Source: an uncultured Bacteroidales bacterium
Lineage (GTDB): Bacteria; Bacteroidota; Bacteroidia; Bacteroidales; Muribaculaceae
Length of the DNA: 53,684 nt
Assembly: GCA_902784675.1 (NCBI GenBank)
Contig: CACZVR010000008.1
Span: 1-53,684, forward strand
Direction of reading: 5' to 3'
The first letter of the stretch is position 1, and each line of letters opens with the position of its first letter. Made by a program: the position numbers and the translations under genes. Below the pieces are notes generated by a model. That model did no database searches and was not told the DNA's origin. It saw nothing but the letters and a program-made list of their open reading frames with translations. Positions 16,118-24,561 of this stretch are shown here, piece by piece.

Positions 16118-19081
16118 TCACTTTGGGCGGGTGACCTCGTTGACGAGATAGACAATGCTCTGGTAGGGGATGCCGCCGTTGGCCTCCAGACCCACCTCGC
16201 AGGTGCGGCTGTTGCTGTAGCCCATCTCGATGTGGTTATCCTCAAGTTGACGGCGCAGTTTGCGCAACGCCCAGCGGTTGACCTCGGGGTGCGTCCAGCC
16301 ACGGTCGCCAGCAAAGCCGCAACAGCCCACACCCTCGGGCAGGAACACGTTGTTGCTGCACAGGCGTGCCAGGTTGGTCATCGTGCCCACCAAGCCCATC
16401 TCGCGGGTGGAGCAGGTGAAATGCAGGGCGATGTGGCGGTCGATGGGCGTGAACTCCAAGCGATCGCGCAGATATTCCCAAATGAACTCCACTGGCTCAT
16501 AAAGGCGCATGCGGCTGATGCACTTGCGCATGCGGTGCAGACAGGGGCTCTGGTCGCACATCACCGGGTACTTGCCCTGCTCACTGGCTTGCCACAAGGC
16601 TTCATCGAGTTCGGCGGTTTTCCTGTCGGCAATGTCAAGCATGCCTTTGGATTCCCAGATGGTGCCACAGCACATCTTTTCCAAACCCTCGGGGAAAATC
16701 ACCTCGTAGCCCGCCTTGCGGCACAGCTGCACCATCTCATCGACAAGCGAGTTCTTGACTGGTGCCCCTTTGGACAAGCCCATTGTCTGGTTGATACAGG
16801 ACGGGAAATAGACCACCTTGAGGTCACTCTCGCCCACCCTGCCAGCTTTGGGTTGACAGGCCTTCCCTGGCATGGCCGATGTCCACAAGGGCAAACCCGC
16901 CTTGTGCATGGCTCCTGCAATTCCCTTCATGGCACCGGTTCCCAGCACGTTATGCCCCAGGCGAGCCGTGTCGAGCGTGAAGCGCAAGCCGCTCTTGATG
17001 CCCGCAAAATGCCTTGCGGCAAAATCTCCCGCCTTATAGCCCATTGAGCCCTGTGGCAACGCTTCCTGGCGCACGAGATGGGTCAAGTCGGCCACGTTGA
17101 TTTTCATCGGGCAGGAGGTGGCGCAAAGGCCATCGCCCGCACACGTCTGGTCGCCCTGATAGCGGTATTGCTTAATGAGTATAGCCAAGCGCCCGGGGTC
17201 GCTGCCCGTTTCGCGCAGATGAGAAATCTCGCGCTGGACGGCAACGCGCTGACGCGACGACAGCGTGAAGCCGCAAGTCACGCAGTTCACCTCACAGAAA
17301 CCGCACTCGATGCACTTGTTGGCCTTGAGGACGCCTTCGACGGCAGCGCGCATGCTGTCATGACGGTCGCCCTGGGGAGCGAGAGGTGTGTCAAGAGCCT
17401 TAAACCTCAGCTCGGGCAGAGGCTTGAAATGCTTGATGAAACACTCGGGATCATCGTTGAAGATAACACCCGGGTTGAGCAGATAATGCGGGTCAAAGAT
17501 CTCCTTCAGCTCACGCATGACTGCAAAGGCTTCCTCGCCCCACTCATACTTGACAAAGGGGGCCATGTTGCGGCCCGTGCCGTGCTCGGCCTTCAACGAG
17601 CCGTCATATTCCTCGACTACCAGTCGTGCCACATCGCGCATCATGGCGGCATAGCGTTGCACCTCGCTCTCGTCGCTGAAGAGCTGGTTGATGATGAAAT
17701 GGTAGTTTCCCTCGAAGGCGTGGCCGTAGATACAAGCATCCTTGTAGCCGTGGTCAGCAATGAGTTTTTGCAATTTGACGGTGGCCTCGGGCAGGTCCTC
17801 GACGGCAAAGGCGACGTCCTCAATCAGGCACGAGGTGCCCACGGGACGTGACCCGCCCACGCTGGGGAAGATGCCCGAGCGGATGGCCCAATACTTGCCA
17901 TAAACGGCAGGGTCGGTGGTGAATTCAATGGGAATATAGGTCTTGAACTGCGACAGACACTGGGTGATGGTGTCGATGCGATGCTGCAGGTCATCGGGGG
18001 TCACAGCCTTGGTCTCGGTGAGGATGGCAGTGAGGTTGTGATAGTCGCCTGGCTCAACACCCGCAATCTTGCCAGCATCAACATCTTTTTTGTATTGCAA
18101 ATAAACAGGGTCATCAACCGAAGCCAACGAGAGGTAATCGAGCATTTCGGCACTCTTCACCATCAGGTTCTCCTCACTCATGGCGATGTCGGCGTCGCTG
18201 GATTGGAGCTGCTTGAGTGCGACAACGGCTTCACAGCTCTCTTTCATCGTGAAGAAATAGAGCATGGCCGAGGCCTTGCAGGGATAGTCGTGCAAGGTGC
18301 GCATGGTGATCTGGCTGATGAAGGCCAGCGTGCCCTCGCTGCCCACCACGCAATGGGCAATGATGTCGAACGGGTCATCATAGGCGATGAAGGGCCGCAG
18401 ATTCAGGCCTGTGACATTCTTGATGCTGTATTTCTTGCGGATGCGGGCTGCCAAGGGTTCGTTGGCGCGGATGCGGTCACGCAGCGACTCAATCTTGGCG
18501 ATGAAGTCTGGGTGGCTGTGGCGGAATGCCTCACGACTTGCCTCGTTGCCCGTGTCGAGCACAGTGCCGTCGGGCAGCACCAGGCGAGCCGATAGCAGCA
18601 TGCGGTCGCTGTTGGCATGCGTGCCGCAGTTCATGCCCGAGGCATTGTTGGCGACGATACCGCCCACCATTGCCGAGCCGATGCTAGCGGGATCGGGCGG
18701 AAAGACGCGTCCCAGCGGTATTAATATCTGATTCACTCTCGCGCCCACGATACCGGGCTGCAGGGTGATGCTCTCACCGTCGGATGCAACGCTGTAATCC
18801 TCCCAATGCTTGCCAGCCACGATGAGGATGCTGTCGCTCACACTTTGTCCCGAGAGCGATGTGCCTGCAGCGCGGAAGGTGAAAGGCAAACCATGCTTAC
18901 TGGCCGCCTTGACAATCATCGAGACCTCGGACTCATCTTTGGCACGGATGACGACTTGAGGCGTCAAGCGGTAAAAACTCGCATCGGTGCCCCAGGCCAG
19001 GGTCCGCAACTCGTCGGTGTAAACCCTCTCCTTGGGCAAGACAGCCGATAATTCATTCAAGAAATGTTCTATTGTTGCCAT
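16118..19081 (-). CDS. FAD-linked dehydrogenase with Fe-S module (YdiJ-like)
   Basis: A 987-residue fusion of a GlcD-type flavin dehydrogenase and a GlcF-type iron-sulfur subunit, the layout of E. coli YdiJ, reported to oxidise D-2-hydroxyglutarate. The FAD-binding PCMH domain (about 30-260) contains AAGTSLSGQ and IVANNASGM. The cap domain (260-540) ends with AEHGTGR (498-504). Two 4Fe-4S motifs follow: CIECGFCEVNC (590-600) and CAGDGLCATSC (647-657). The last 230 residues carry two CCG motifs (CCGTIW and CCGFAGDRG), as in heterodisulfide-reductase-like quinone-interacting subunits. No signal peptide is present; it should sit on the inner face of the membrane. The substrate could equally be D-lactate or glycolate. 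Confidence 0.9.
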   Translation of the reverse strand: MATIEHFLNELSAVLPKERVYTDELRTLAWGTDASFYRLTPQVVIRAKDESEVSMIVKAASKHGLPFTFRAAGTSLSGQSVSDSILIVAGKHWEDYSVASDGESITLQPGIVGARVNQILIPLGRVFPPDPASIGSAMVGGIVANNASGMNCGTHANSDRMLLSARLVLPDGTVLDTGNEASREAFRHSHPDFIAKIESLRDRIRANEPLAARIRKKYSIKNVTGLNLRPFIAYDDPFDIIAHCVVGSEGTLAFISQITMRTLHDYPCKASAMLYFFTMKESCEAVVALKQLQSSDADIAMSEENLMVKSAEMLDYLSLASVDDPVYLQYKKDVDAGKIAGVEPGDYHNLTAILTETKAVTPDDLQHRIDTITQCLSQFKTYIPIEFTTDPAVYGKYWAIRSGIFPSVGGSRPVGTSCLIEDVAFAVEDLPEATVKLQKLIADHGYKDACIYGHAFEGNYHFIINQLFSDESEVQRYAAMMRDVARLVVEEYDGSLKAEHGTGRNMAPFVKYEWGEEAFAVMRELKEIFDPHYLLNPGVIFNDDPECFIKHFKPLPELRFKALDTPLAPQGDRHDSMRAAVEGVLKANKCIECGFCEVNCVTCGFTLSSRQRVAVQREISHLRETGSDPGRLAILIKQYRYQGDQTCAGDGLCATSCPMKINVADLTHLVRQEALPQGSMGYKAGDFAARHFAGIKSGLRFTLDTARLGHNVLGTGAMKGIAGAMHKAGLPLWTSAMPGKACQPKAGRVGESDLKVVYFPSCINQTMGLSKGAPVKNSLVDEMVQLCRKAGYEVIFPEGLEKMCCGTIWESKGMLDIADRKTAELDEALWQASEQGKYPVMCDQSPCLHRMRKCISRMRLYEPVEFIWEYLRDRLEFTPIDRHIALHFTCSTREMGLVGTMTNLARLCSNNVFLPEGVGCCGFAGDRGWTHPEVNRWALRKLRRQLEDNHIEMGYSNSRTCEVGLEANGGIPYQSIVYLVNEVTRPK

Positions 19082-19084
19082 TGT

Positions 19085-19384
19085 TCAATAATACTCGATG
19101 GTGAAGTGTTCGGTCAGGATAAGTTCGTCGCCCCTGGGGTCGCGATAAACGATGGGCACTCCTTTGAAGGCCTCGGGGATCTTGAGCACGTCAATCTTGC
19201 TCCACTGGGGGTAACCGTAATCAAAAGACTTGCCCGAAAGCATCAGTTTGTCCACCACATAATCATACTCATAGAAACCACCACCCAGACAGTCCTCGTG
19301 CGGCATGAGCAAATCACGATGCAGATAGACGATATCCAGCCGCAAATACCCTCGATTGGTGATGATGAATTTTGGATGTTTCAT
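19085..19384 (-). CDS. Small conserved hypothetical protein
   Basis: A 99-residue protein starting MKHPKFIITNRGYLRLDIVY, a beta-rich form that I recall as common in Bacteroidales but cannot name. GGGFYEYD and DYGYPQWSKID are the most distinctive segments. It ends 3 bases before the YdiJ-like gene starts, so the two are co-transcribed. An in-frame upstream ATG 12 codons earlier falls inside the promoter and terminator DNA and is rejected. The -7 box ends only 5 bases before the chosen ATG, so the message may be leaderless. Confidence 0.78.
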   Translation of the reverse strand: MKHPKFIITNRGYLRLDIVYLHRDLLMPHEDCLGGGFYEYDYVVDKLMLSGKSFDYGYPQWSKIDVLKIPEAFKGVPIVYRDPRGDELILTEHFTIEYY

Positions 19385-19389
19385 GAGCG

Positions 19390-19421
19390 CAAAGTTACTG
19401 ATAATTATCTCAAAAAACAAT
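19390..19421 (-). promoter_or_regulatory. Promoter of the small protein and YdiJ-like unit
   Basis: TAACTTTG on the minus strand (19390-19397), with ATTG (19418-19421, three of four) 20 bases upstream. The predicted start falls on or next to the ATG at 19384. Confidence 0.6.
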
Positions 19422-19448
19422 CTCCCGCCAGAAAAAACCAGCGGGAGA
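19412..19448 (-). terminator. Rho-independent terminator of the first CotH gene
   Basis: TCTCCCGC (19421-19428) pairs with GCGGGAGA (19441-19448). On the minus strand the stem is followed by ATTG and six T (19412-19417). It overlaps the upstream box of the next promoter. Confidence 0.87.
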
Positions 19449-19486
19449 CTCCTTGTATCATGATTACAGGCTAGACGCCGGTGCTA

Positions 19487-21100
19487 TCACCAAGTGTTGC
19501 TCAGCAGGTAATTGATGAGCTCAGTCAAGTCGTCCATGCCCACATGGCCGTTTTCGTCGGCATCGGCTGCATTCAGGTCAATGCCGTTGGCATCGCCCGT
19601 GAGCAGGTAGTTGATCAATTCCGTCAAATCATCCATGTCGACTCGGCCGTCAGCATCCACGTCGCCACGAATGAAGGCTGTCGGGTCAAAGCCCAATTTA
19701 CCGTCCATCCAGGCGATGCGGTCACTGAGCCAGTCCTTGAGATAAGCCACTTCGTCCTGGTAATCATCGGCCACATAATAGTTGGGCCAAACATACTCAC
19801 CCCAACGGGGCCAAGCCTGGCTGTTGCGCTGTTCGGCACCATGCGAGGTGAGGACATTGGCCAGCGAGTCTACCTTGGCCATCACACGATCCTGCCGCAG
19901 GTTGCTACGGCGGTATTGCGCCCAACGTGCCTTGAGGGCGGCAGTGTAACTGGGGTCGGTGTTGAGTTTGTACCACCAGAAGGGGATCAGCTGGGGGTCA
20001 CCCTCGCTGTACATGACGTTGTTGTTCTGATACATCCAGGTGTCGGTGCGCCATCCCTGGTAATAGTCTGCGTTGCCGTAGGCCAGGTTCATGTCCCACA
20101 CCACCATCTTGAAACGCGCGTCCACACTGTCGCGGCGCTTGAAGAACTTGCCGCTCAAGCGGTAGGCATCCACGTTGTGCGCCAGCTCCTGGGCAATCTG
20201 GTAGTCAATGAAGTTGGTCACATCAAGGTATTCCTGATAATTGGATTCGCCCGTGGGCCTGTAATTCCACAACGAGGTCTCCATTTCATGGATGCGCCCA
20301 GTGATGTAACTCACCTGATCGGCAGTCAAATCCTCGTAGTCGGGCGACTTGTATTGCATGTTGATGTATCGCCCCCCGTAGGTGAAGCCCGAAGAGCTCA
20401 CAGGATGATACTGCGAAACATAGGTCACCTCGCCGTCGGTGCGGTTCACCTCCATGATGTAACCGCCGGTTATCGCGTCGCCGCTATCGCCCGGATCAGG
20501 CAGATTCAGACGCTGCTTGCCATCAGAAACCACCTCGGTGAGGATGAAAACGCCGTAGTAGATGCCATCGAGGAACAACTCACAGTAACGCCCCTCGGGC
20601 GTGTACTCCATCCACGGGCGTGACACCTCAAAGGCCAACAGGTCACGCAGCATGCTCTTGTCGGCATAGGGTGCCAACAGCGCCCAGTTGTTGTCCTTGC
20701 CCATGCCCAGGATGTTGACCTTCTTCTTCTCACCGCCTTCCTCCAGCGGTTTATCCAATGGACGGAAGGAATAGGGTTTCTTGTCACTTGCATTGAACGA
20801 CGAGCTGCCACGGTAACGCACCGCTATATAACCCTCGTAGTCGATGTGCTGGCCCGGGTGGGCCACTGTGTCGGCATAGTTGAGCTGGCCTTCTCCGTTA
20901 TAGATGATTTTCATCCGCCCCGTGATGCGCTCATAGCGGTCGATAATCTGCCCATCCACATCCATCCAGACAATAGGCAGATTGGTTGAAGTTACTTGCA
21001 CATCCTGATCGTCGGGCGGATAGTTCCACCATGACCAAGCCCGCGCTGTTCCTGTCATGGCCATCACCGCCATGACCAGTAAAAATAGTCTCTTCATCAT
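19487..21100 (-). CDS. Secreted CotH-family protein with dockerin-like C-terminus
   Basis: A 537-residue secreted protein with signal peptide (MMKRLFLLVMAVMAMTGTARA). The CotH kinase-like fold spans about residues 35-450: VRYRGSSSF, KKPYSFRPLDKP, LLAPYADKSMLRDLLAFE, YGVFILTEVV, ITGGYIMEVNR and VVWDMNLAYGN, the last carrying the metal-binding Asp. CotH proteins of spores phosphorylate a coat protein; in Bacteroidetes and cellulosomal bacteria their role is open. The C-terminus has two Ca-binding dockerin-like loops (DVDADGRVDMDDL, DADENGHVGMDDL), each followed by TELINYLL, closely matching the tail of the LRR protein. It is a paralogue of the CotH gene at 33042. The start is chosen at the MM pair; an ATG four codons earlier is possible. 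Confidence 0.9.
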   Translation of the reverse strand: MMKRLFLLVMAVMAMTGTARAWSWWNYPPDDQDVQVTSTNLPIVWMDVDGQIIDRYERITGRMKIIYNGEGQLNYADTVAHPGQHIDYEGYIAVRYRGSSSFNASDKKPYSFRPLDKPLEEGGEKKKVNILGMGKDNNWALLAPYADKSMLRDLLAFEVSRPWMEYTPEGRYCELFLDGIYYGVFILTEVVSDGKQRLNLPDPGDSGDAITGGYIMEVNRTDGEVTYVSQYHPVSSSGFTYGGRYINMQYKSPDYEDLTADQVSYITGRIHEMETSLWNYRPTGESNYQEYLDVTNFIDYQIAQELAHNVDAYRLSGKFFKRRDSVDARFKMVVWDMNLAYGNADYYQGWRTDTWMYQNNNVMYSEGDPQLIPFWWYKLNTDPSYTAALKARWAQYRRSNLRQDRVMAKVDSLANVLTSHGAEQRNSQAWPRWGEYVWPNYYVADDYQDEVAYLKDWLSDRIAWMDGKLGFDPTAFIRGDVDADGRVDMDDLTELINYLLTGDANGIDLNAADADENGHVGMDDLTELINYLLSNTW

Positions 21101-21153
21101 GTTTGTAAGCAATGTATATTTTTACGCAATCTACTGAGAAAATTCACACACTG

Positions 21154-21161
21154 CAAAATTA
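21154..21161 (-). promoter_or_regulatory. Putative -7 box of the first CotH gene
   Basis: TAATTTTG on the minus strand, a full match, 53 bases before the start codon. The upstream box is poor. Confidence 0.45.
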
Positions 21162-21281
21162 ATTCTTAATTTTGAATTATTGACCAATTCTCAAAAATGA
21201 ATTTCATCCCCACGAAAAAAGCGAGAATACTTTTGTATCACCAAGAAGAGGAAAACAATCATTCGATTAAAGAATTCTTAT

Positions 21282-21289
21282 TATTTTTG
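21282..21289 (+). promoter_or_regulatory. Putative -7 box of the RAYT-like gene
   Basis: TATTTTTG matches the -7 consensus 22 bases ahead of the ATG. No TTTG is found at the right distance upstream. Confidence 0.35.
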
Positions 21290-21311
21290 CAGAAGAAACA
21301 ACTGGTTTAGC

Positions 21312-22292
21312 ATGGACAGGAAAACTTTTGAGCAGCAAAAGGCATTCGCAGGCGAGCGCAAGCCCTCGATGCTGCGTCGTTGTCTTGATCATGACTACCA
21401 GGGACGTTGCATCTATCTTATCACCCTCATCACTGAAGGACGGCGACCTTTGTTCGGGGAACTGACGGGCAAGAGTGACGCTATCGTGGGGAGTGATGAT
21501 GAACCTCGAATCGTTCTCAGTCCGTTAGGAGAAGAATTGCAAAACCTTTTCTACAGCATCCAGCAGTGGCACCCTGAAGTCAACTCGATTGCCATTCAGA
21601 TGATGCCCGACCATCTGCATGGCATTTTGTTTGTGAGAGAGAATATGGACAGGCACCTGGGACAAGTCATCTCGGGTTTCAAGGCAGGCTGCAACAAGGC
21701 TTACCGCCGCATCGTTTTGGGAAAGGATGTCCCGTGTGTTGTGGCGTCGCCACAACATACCGAACACCGAAACATAGAGTCCAGGGAGCGTCCTCCCCGT
21801 TCGGCTTACAATCGTCATCAGGGATTGCTCTTTGCCAACGGGTACAACGACAGGCTGCTTTTACAAGCTGGACAACTTGACCGATGGCTTAATTACTTGG
21901 CCGACAACCCACGCCGACTGTTAGCAAAACGGGAGCATCCCGATTTGTTCAGGGTCAGGTTTGGCATAAAAATAGGAGGGCAAAACTATGCCGCCATTGG
22001 TAACCGATTCCTGTTATCTAAACCCGTGAAACGCCAAGTGCAATGCTCGCGCAGGTTGAATGAAGAAGAGATTAACAAAGCAATCGAACAGTACCTGAAT
22101 GAGGCCCGAATGGGGGTAGTACTTGTTTCGCCATCTATCAGCGAAGGAGAAAAAAAGGTGATGCGTGCCGCCTTGGAGAATCATTTGCCCTTGATTTTTC
22201 TTTCACCCGTGACTTTCACGCCATTCACCAAGCCTGGAGGAGAGTTCATTGAAGCATGCTCACGTGGTAATCTGCTCATTCTTGCGCCTTAG
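21312..22292 (+). CDS. RAYT-like Y1 (HUH) transposase with extra C-terminal domain
   Basis: A 326-residue protein with the Y1 transposase fold of IS200/REP-associated tyrosine transposases. These single-copy domesticated enzymes cut and join single-stranded DNA at short palindromes. The HUH motif is MMPDHLHGILF (His101, His103). The catalytic Tyr is probably Tyr195 in RWLNYLADNPRR. Residues 210-326 form a second domain (RLNEEEINKAIEQYLNEA, GVVLVSPSISEGEKKVMRAA, FTPFTKPGGEF) that alternates strands and helices and looks like a Rossmann/SLOG-type nucleotide-binding fold. No flanking inverted repeats or duplications mark it as an active IS. Palindromic intergenic repeats elsewhere in the window are possible substrates. 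Confidence 0.82.
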   Translation: MDRKTFEQQKAFAGERKPSMLRRCLDHDYQGRCIYLITLITEGRRPLFGELTGKSDAIVGSDDEPRIVLSPLGEELQNLFYSIQQWHPEVNSIAIQMMPDHLHGILFVRENMDRHLGQVISGFKAGCNKAYRRIVLGKDVPCVVASPQHTEHRNIESRERPPRSAYNRHQGLLFANGYNDRLLLQAGQLDRWLNYLADNPRRLLAKREHPDLFRVRFGIKIGGQNYAAIGNRFLLSKPVKRQVQCSRRLNEEEINKAIEQYLNEARMGVVLVSPSISEGEKKVMRAALENHLPLIFLSPVTFTPFTKPGGEFIEACSRGNLLILAP

Positions 22293-22406
22293 GAAAACCG
22301 AACTGCTACACAACGGCTCACACGTCAAGAATGCCTGAATCTCAATGACATGACCAAAACCTTATGTGAGTGTGAAGTTTTTGATATAGAATGACCCTAG
22401 CTTCTA

Positions 22407-23225
22407 TTAACGAGAGGAAACTGTTGAGTAAGGGCCTGAAGTGAATGGGATTACTCGGGTTGAATGATGCCTGTTTTTCACGCAGTAATCAAAGATGCCA
22501 CTAAGTTCAAACGCTTTGTCATAGAAGGCTTTGTCACCGAGTCTTGGAAGAGGGTATATTTTAAGTTCCTTTTTGACCAGTTCTTCGAGTTCTTTTGCGC
22601 TTAAATCTTCTTCTCGTTTTCTTTTCTCTTCTTCATAGTAATCAATGACGAACTGCTGCACAGTTGCTTTGTTTATTCTCAACTTGGTATACTCTCCCAA
22701 ATCCAATAATTTTTCCGTTATTCTTTTGGTTCGTGTCCAAAGTTCATCCAAATCACGCTCTTTTTCCTTGGGATCGAAATTCGGGTCATTGAAGTGCTTC
22801 TCGGCAAGTTCAGACATGATGTTATAATTGCGGAGAGTGAGACTCACGCTGTGAAGCCTTGTGTAGCTATCGTCTTTCACCCTGATCTTATCCAATTGAA
22901 GGTCGGTATCCAACACGCAGAAGCGGGAGAAAACGCCTTCGGTCGGGTGCATTTTTTCCCAATTACCTGCCATTTTCATGCGCACAACCTCCATAATTGC
23001 CGCATTGATGAACAAGTGGCGGATAAGGTCCTTCACTATCAGTTCCTGACGTTCTTTGGAGGCCCTGTATTTCAGATATTCATAGAATATCAAGATGAGG
23101 CCTAAGATTGTGACTATTGACGCAATCATTGTGAGCACAGTGAGCGGAGTTGTGCTCCAACCGTTCCACGCATCGGTGTGTTGGCTGATTTGTTCCAATA
23201 AATCTCTAATGTCAATTTCGGTCAT
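22407..23225 (-). CDS. Single-pass membrane protein with long cytoplasmic helix region
   Basis: A 272-residue protein with one membrane segment at about residues 27-47 (LTVLTMIASIVTILGLILIF) and a large, mostly helical, charged soluble part with DUF4760-like flavour. Typical stretches are KEKERDLDELWTRTKRITEK and YEEEKRKREEDLSAKELEEL. I cannot assign a family or role. A TATATTTG -7 box lies 28 bases ahead of the start. It stands alone between the RAYT-like gene (convergent) and the bat operon (divergent). Confidence 0.72.
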   Translation of the reverse strand: MTEIDIRDLLEQISQHTDAWNGWSTTPLTVLTMIASIVTILGLILIFYEYLKYRASKERQELIVKDLIRHLFINAAIMEVVRMKMAGNWEKMHPTEGVFSRFCVLDTDLQLDKIRVKDDSYTRLHSVSLTLRNYNIMSELAEKHFNDPNFDPKEKERDLDELWTRTKRITEKLLDLGEYTKLRINKATVQQFVIDYYEEEKRKREEDLSAKELEELVKKELKIYPLPRLGDKAFYDKAFELSGIFDYCVKNRHHSTRVIPFTSGPYSTVSSR

Positions 23226-23252
23226 GATGTCCTGTGTTTGTGATTAGTGCTC

Positions 23253-23260
23253 CAAATATA
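23253..23260 (-). promoter_or_regulatory. Putative -7 box of the membrane protein gene
   Basis: TATATTTG on the minus strand matches TAnnTTTG; the upstream box is not convincing. Confidence 0.4.
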
Positions 23261-23379
23261 CGCATTATTTCAATACCGGCTGTCTCTTCATCCTCATTTT
23301 TGTTCATGCAAAATGAGAGGGGGAAGGCATGTACCGCAACCCCACCAGTCGGCTGATGTGAGACATGAGTTTGGATAGT

Positions 23380-23413
23380 GTTAATCTTTTAACAATATAT
23401 GTGTTAAATTAAC
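23380..23413. promoter_or_regulatory. Paired GTTAA/TTAAC palindromes ahead of the bat operon
   Basis: Two inverted repeats with the same half-site lie back to back: GTTAA-4 bases-TTAAC (23380-23393) and GTTAA-A-TTAAC (23403-23413). They sit 34 bases before the -7 box of the operon, where an activator or repressor dimer could bind. No other use for them is apparent. Confidence 0.45.
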
Positions 23414-23446
23414 GTGATTTTCACGCAGGGGTGTCGGGTAAAGATG

Positions 23447-23454
23447 TATTTTTG
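23447..23454 (+). promoter_or_regulatory. Putative -7 box of the bat operon
   Basis: TATTTTTG matches the -7 consensus, 51 bases ahead of the moxR start. The expected TTTG is missing at 20 bases upstream, which fits a promoter that needs an activator. Confidence 0.5.
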
Positions 23455-23505
23455 CACCCTGTAAAATAGCGAACAATAGACATCAAACAGAAAAACAATA
23501 TTGTT

Positions 23506-24501
23506 ATGGCAGAAACCGTCAATATCAGGGAATTGAATGACCTGATTGCAAGTAAGAGTAATTTTGTGAACCTGATTCGTCAAGGCATGGACCAGACCAT
23601 CGTGGGTCAAAAGCATCTGGTGGACTCGCTGCTCATCGCCTTGCTGGCTAACGGCCATGTGCTGCTCGAGGGCGTTCCCGGTCTTGCCAAGACCAAGGCC
23701 ATCAGCACGCTGGCATCGCTCATCGATGCCCGCTTCTCGCGCATCCAGTTCACGCCCGACCTGCTCCCCGCCGACGTGGTGGGAACCATGATCTACAGCA
23801 TCAAGAAGGAGCAGTTCGAGGTGAAGAAGGGCCCCGTTTTCGCCAACTTCGTGCTGGCCGACGAGATCAACCGTGCTCCCGCCAAGGTGCAGAGCGCGTT
23901 GCTCGAGGCAATGCAGGAGCGTCAGGTGACCATCGGTGAACAATCGTTCAAACTCGACGACCCCTTCCTGGTGCTCGCCACCCAGAACCCCATCGAGCAA
24001 GAGGGCACCTATCCCTTGCCCGAGGCCCAGGTGGACCGTTTCTTGATGAAGGTGCTCATCGGCTATCCCAGCAAGAGCGAGGAGAGCGACATCATCAAGA
24101 TGAACATCGCTCCCGACCAGGTGGAAGTTCGTCCCCTTGTCACTCCTGCCGACATCGTTGACACGCGCAAGGTGGTTCAGCAGATCTACATCGACGAGAA
24201 AATCCAGAAATATATCGTAGACATCGTGTTCGCCACCCGCTTCCCGAGCGACTATGGCCTGAATGACCTCAAGAGCATGATTTCCTTTGGTGCATCGCCC
24301 CGTGCTTCAATCAACATGGCACTGGCATCAAGAGCCTATGCCTTCCTGCGCAACCGCGGCTATGTCATCCCCGAGGACGTGCGTGCCGTTTGCCATGACG
24401 TGATGCGCCATCGCCTGGGGCTCACCTATGAGGCCGAAGCCAACAACATCACCAGCGACGAGATCATCAGCAACATCCTTGACAAGATCGCAGTGCCTTG
24501 A
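23506..24501 (+). CDS. moxR: MoxR-family AAA+ ATPase
   Basis: A 331-residue AAA+ ATPase of the MoxR group. Walker A is GVPGLAKT (56-63) and Walker B is VLADE (116-120). FTPDLLPADVVG, ATQNPIEQEGTYPLPEAQ (sensor 1 region) and LGLTYEAEA near the C-terminus are family marks. MoxR proteins act as chaperones that help mature or activate complexes containing von Willebrand factor A proteins, here BatA and BatB. It is the first gene of the operon, followed by a 60-base gap that contains a 7-nt TAG array. Its length is normal. Confidence 0.95.
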   Translation: MAETVNIRELNDLIASKSNFVNLIRQGMDQTIVGQKHLVDSLLIALLANGHVLLEGVPGLAKTKAISTLASLIDARFSRIQFTPDLLPADVVGTMIYSIKKEQFEVKKGPVFANFVLADEINRAPAKVQSALLEAMQERQVTIGEQSFKLDDPFLVLATQNPIEQEGTYPLPEAQVDRFLMKVLIGYPSKSEESDIIKMNIAPDQVEVRPLVTPADIVDTRKVVQQIYIDEKIQKYIVDIVFATRFPSDYGLNDLKSMISFGASPRASINMALASRAYAFLRNRGYVIPEDVRAVCHDVMRHRLGLTYEAEANNITSDEIISNILDKIAVP

Positions 24502-24506
24502 TGGGC

Positions 24507-24535
24507 GTTAGGTTTTAGGTATTAGGTTTTAGGTA
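24507..24535 (+). repeat. 7-nt TAG array, 4 units (moxR/DUF58 gap)
   Basis: TAG begins at 24509, 24516, 24523 and 24530. The units read TTAGGTT or TTAGGTA. The array starts 8 bases after the moxR stop. Confidence 0.9.
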
Positions 24536-24561
24536 ACAATGCTTAAAACTGACAACTGAAA

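Noticed and set aside
24507-24535. TTAGG units read as telomere-like DNA
   Set aside because: The resemblance is superficial: other arrays use TTAGTCC, ATTAGAG or TTAGCTG, are internal, and share only TAG and the spacing.
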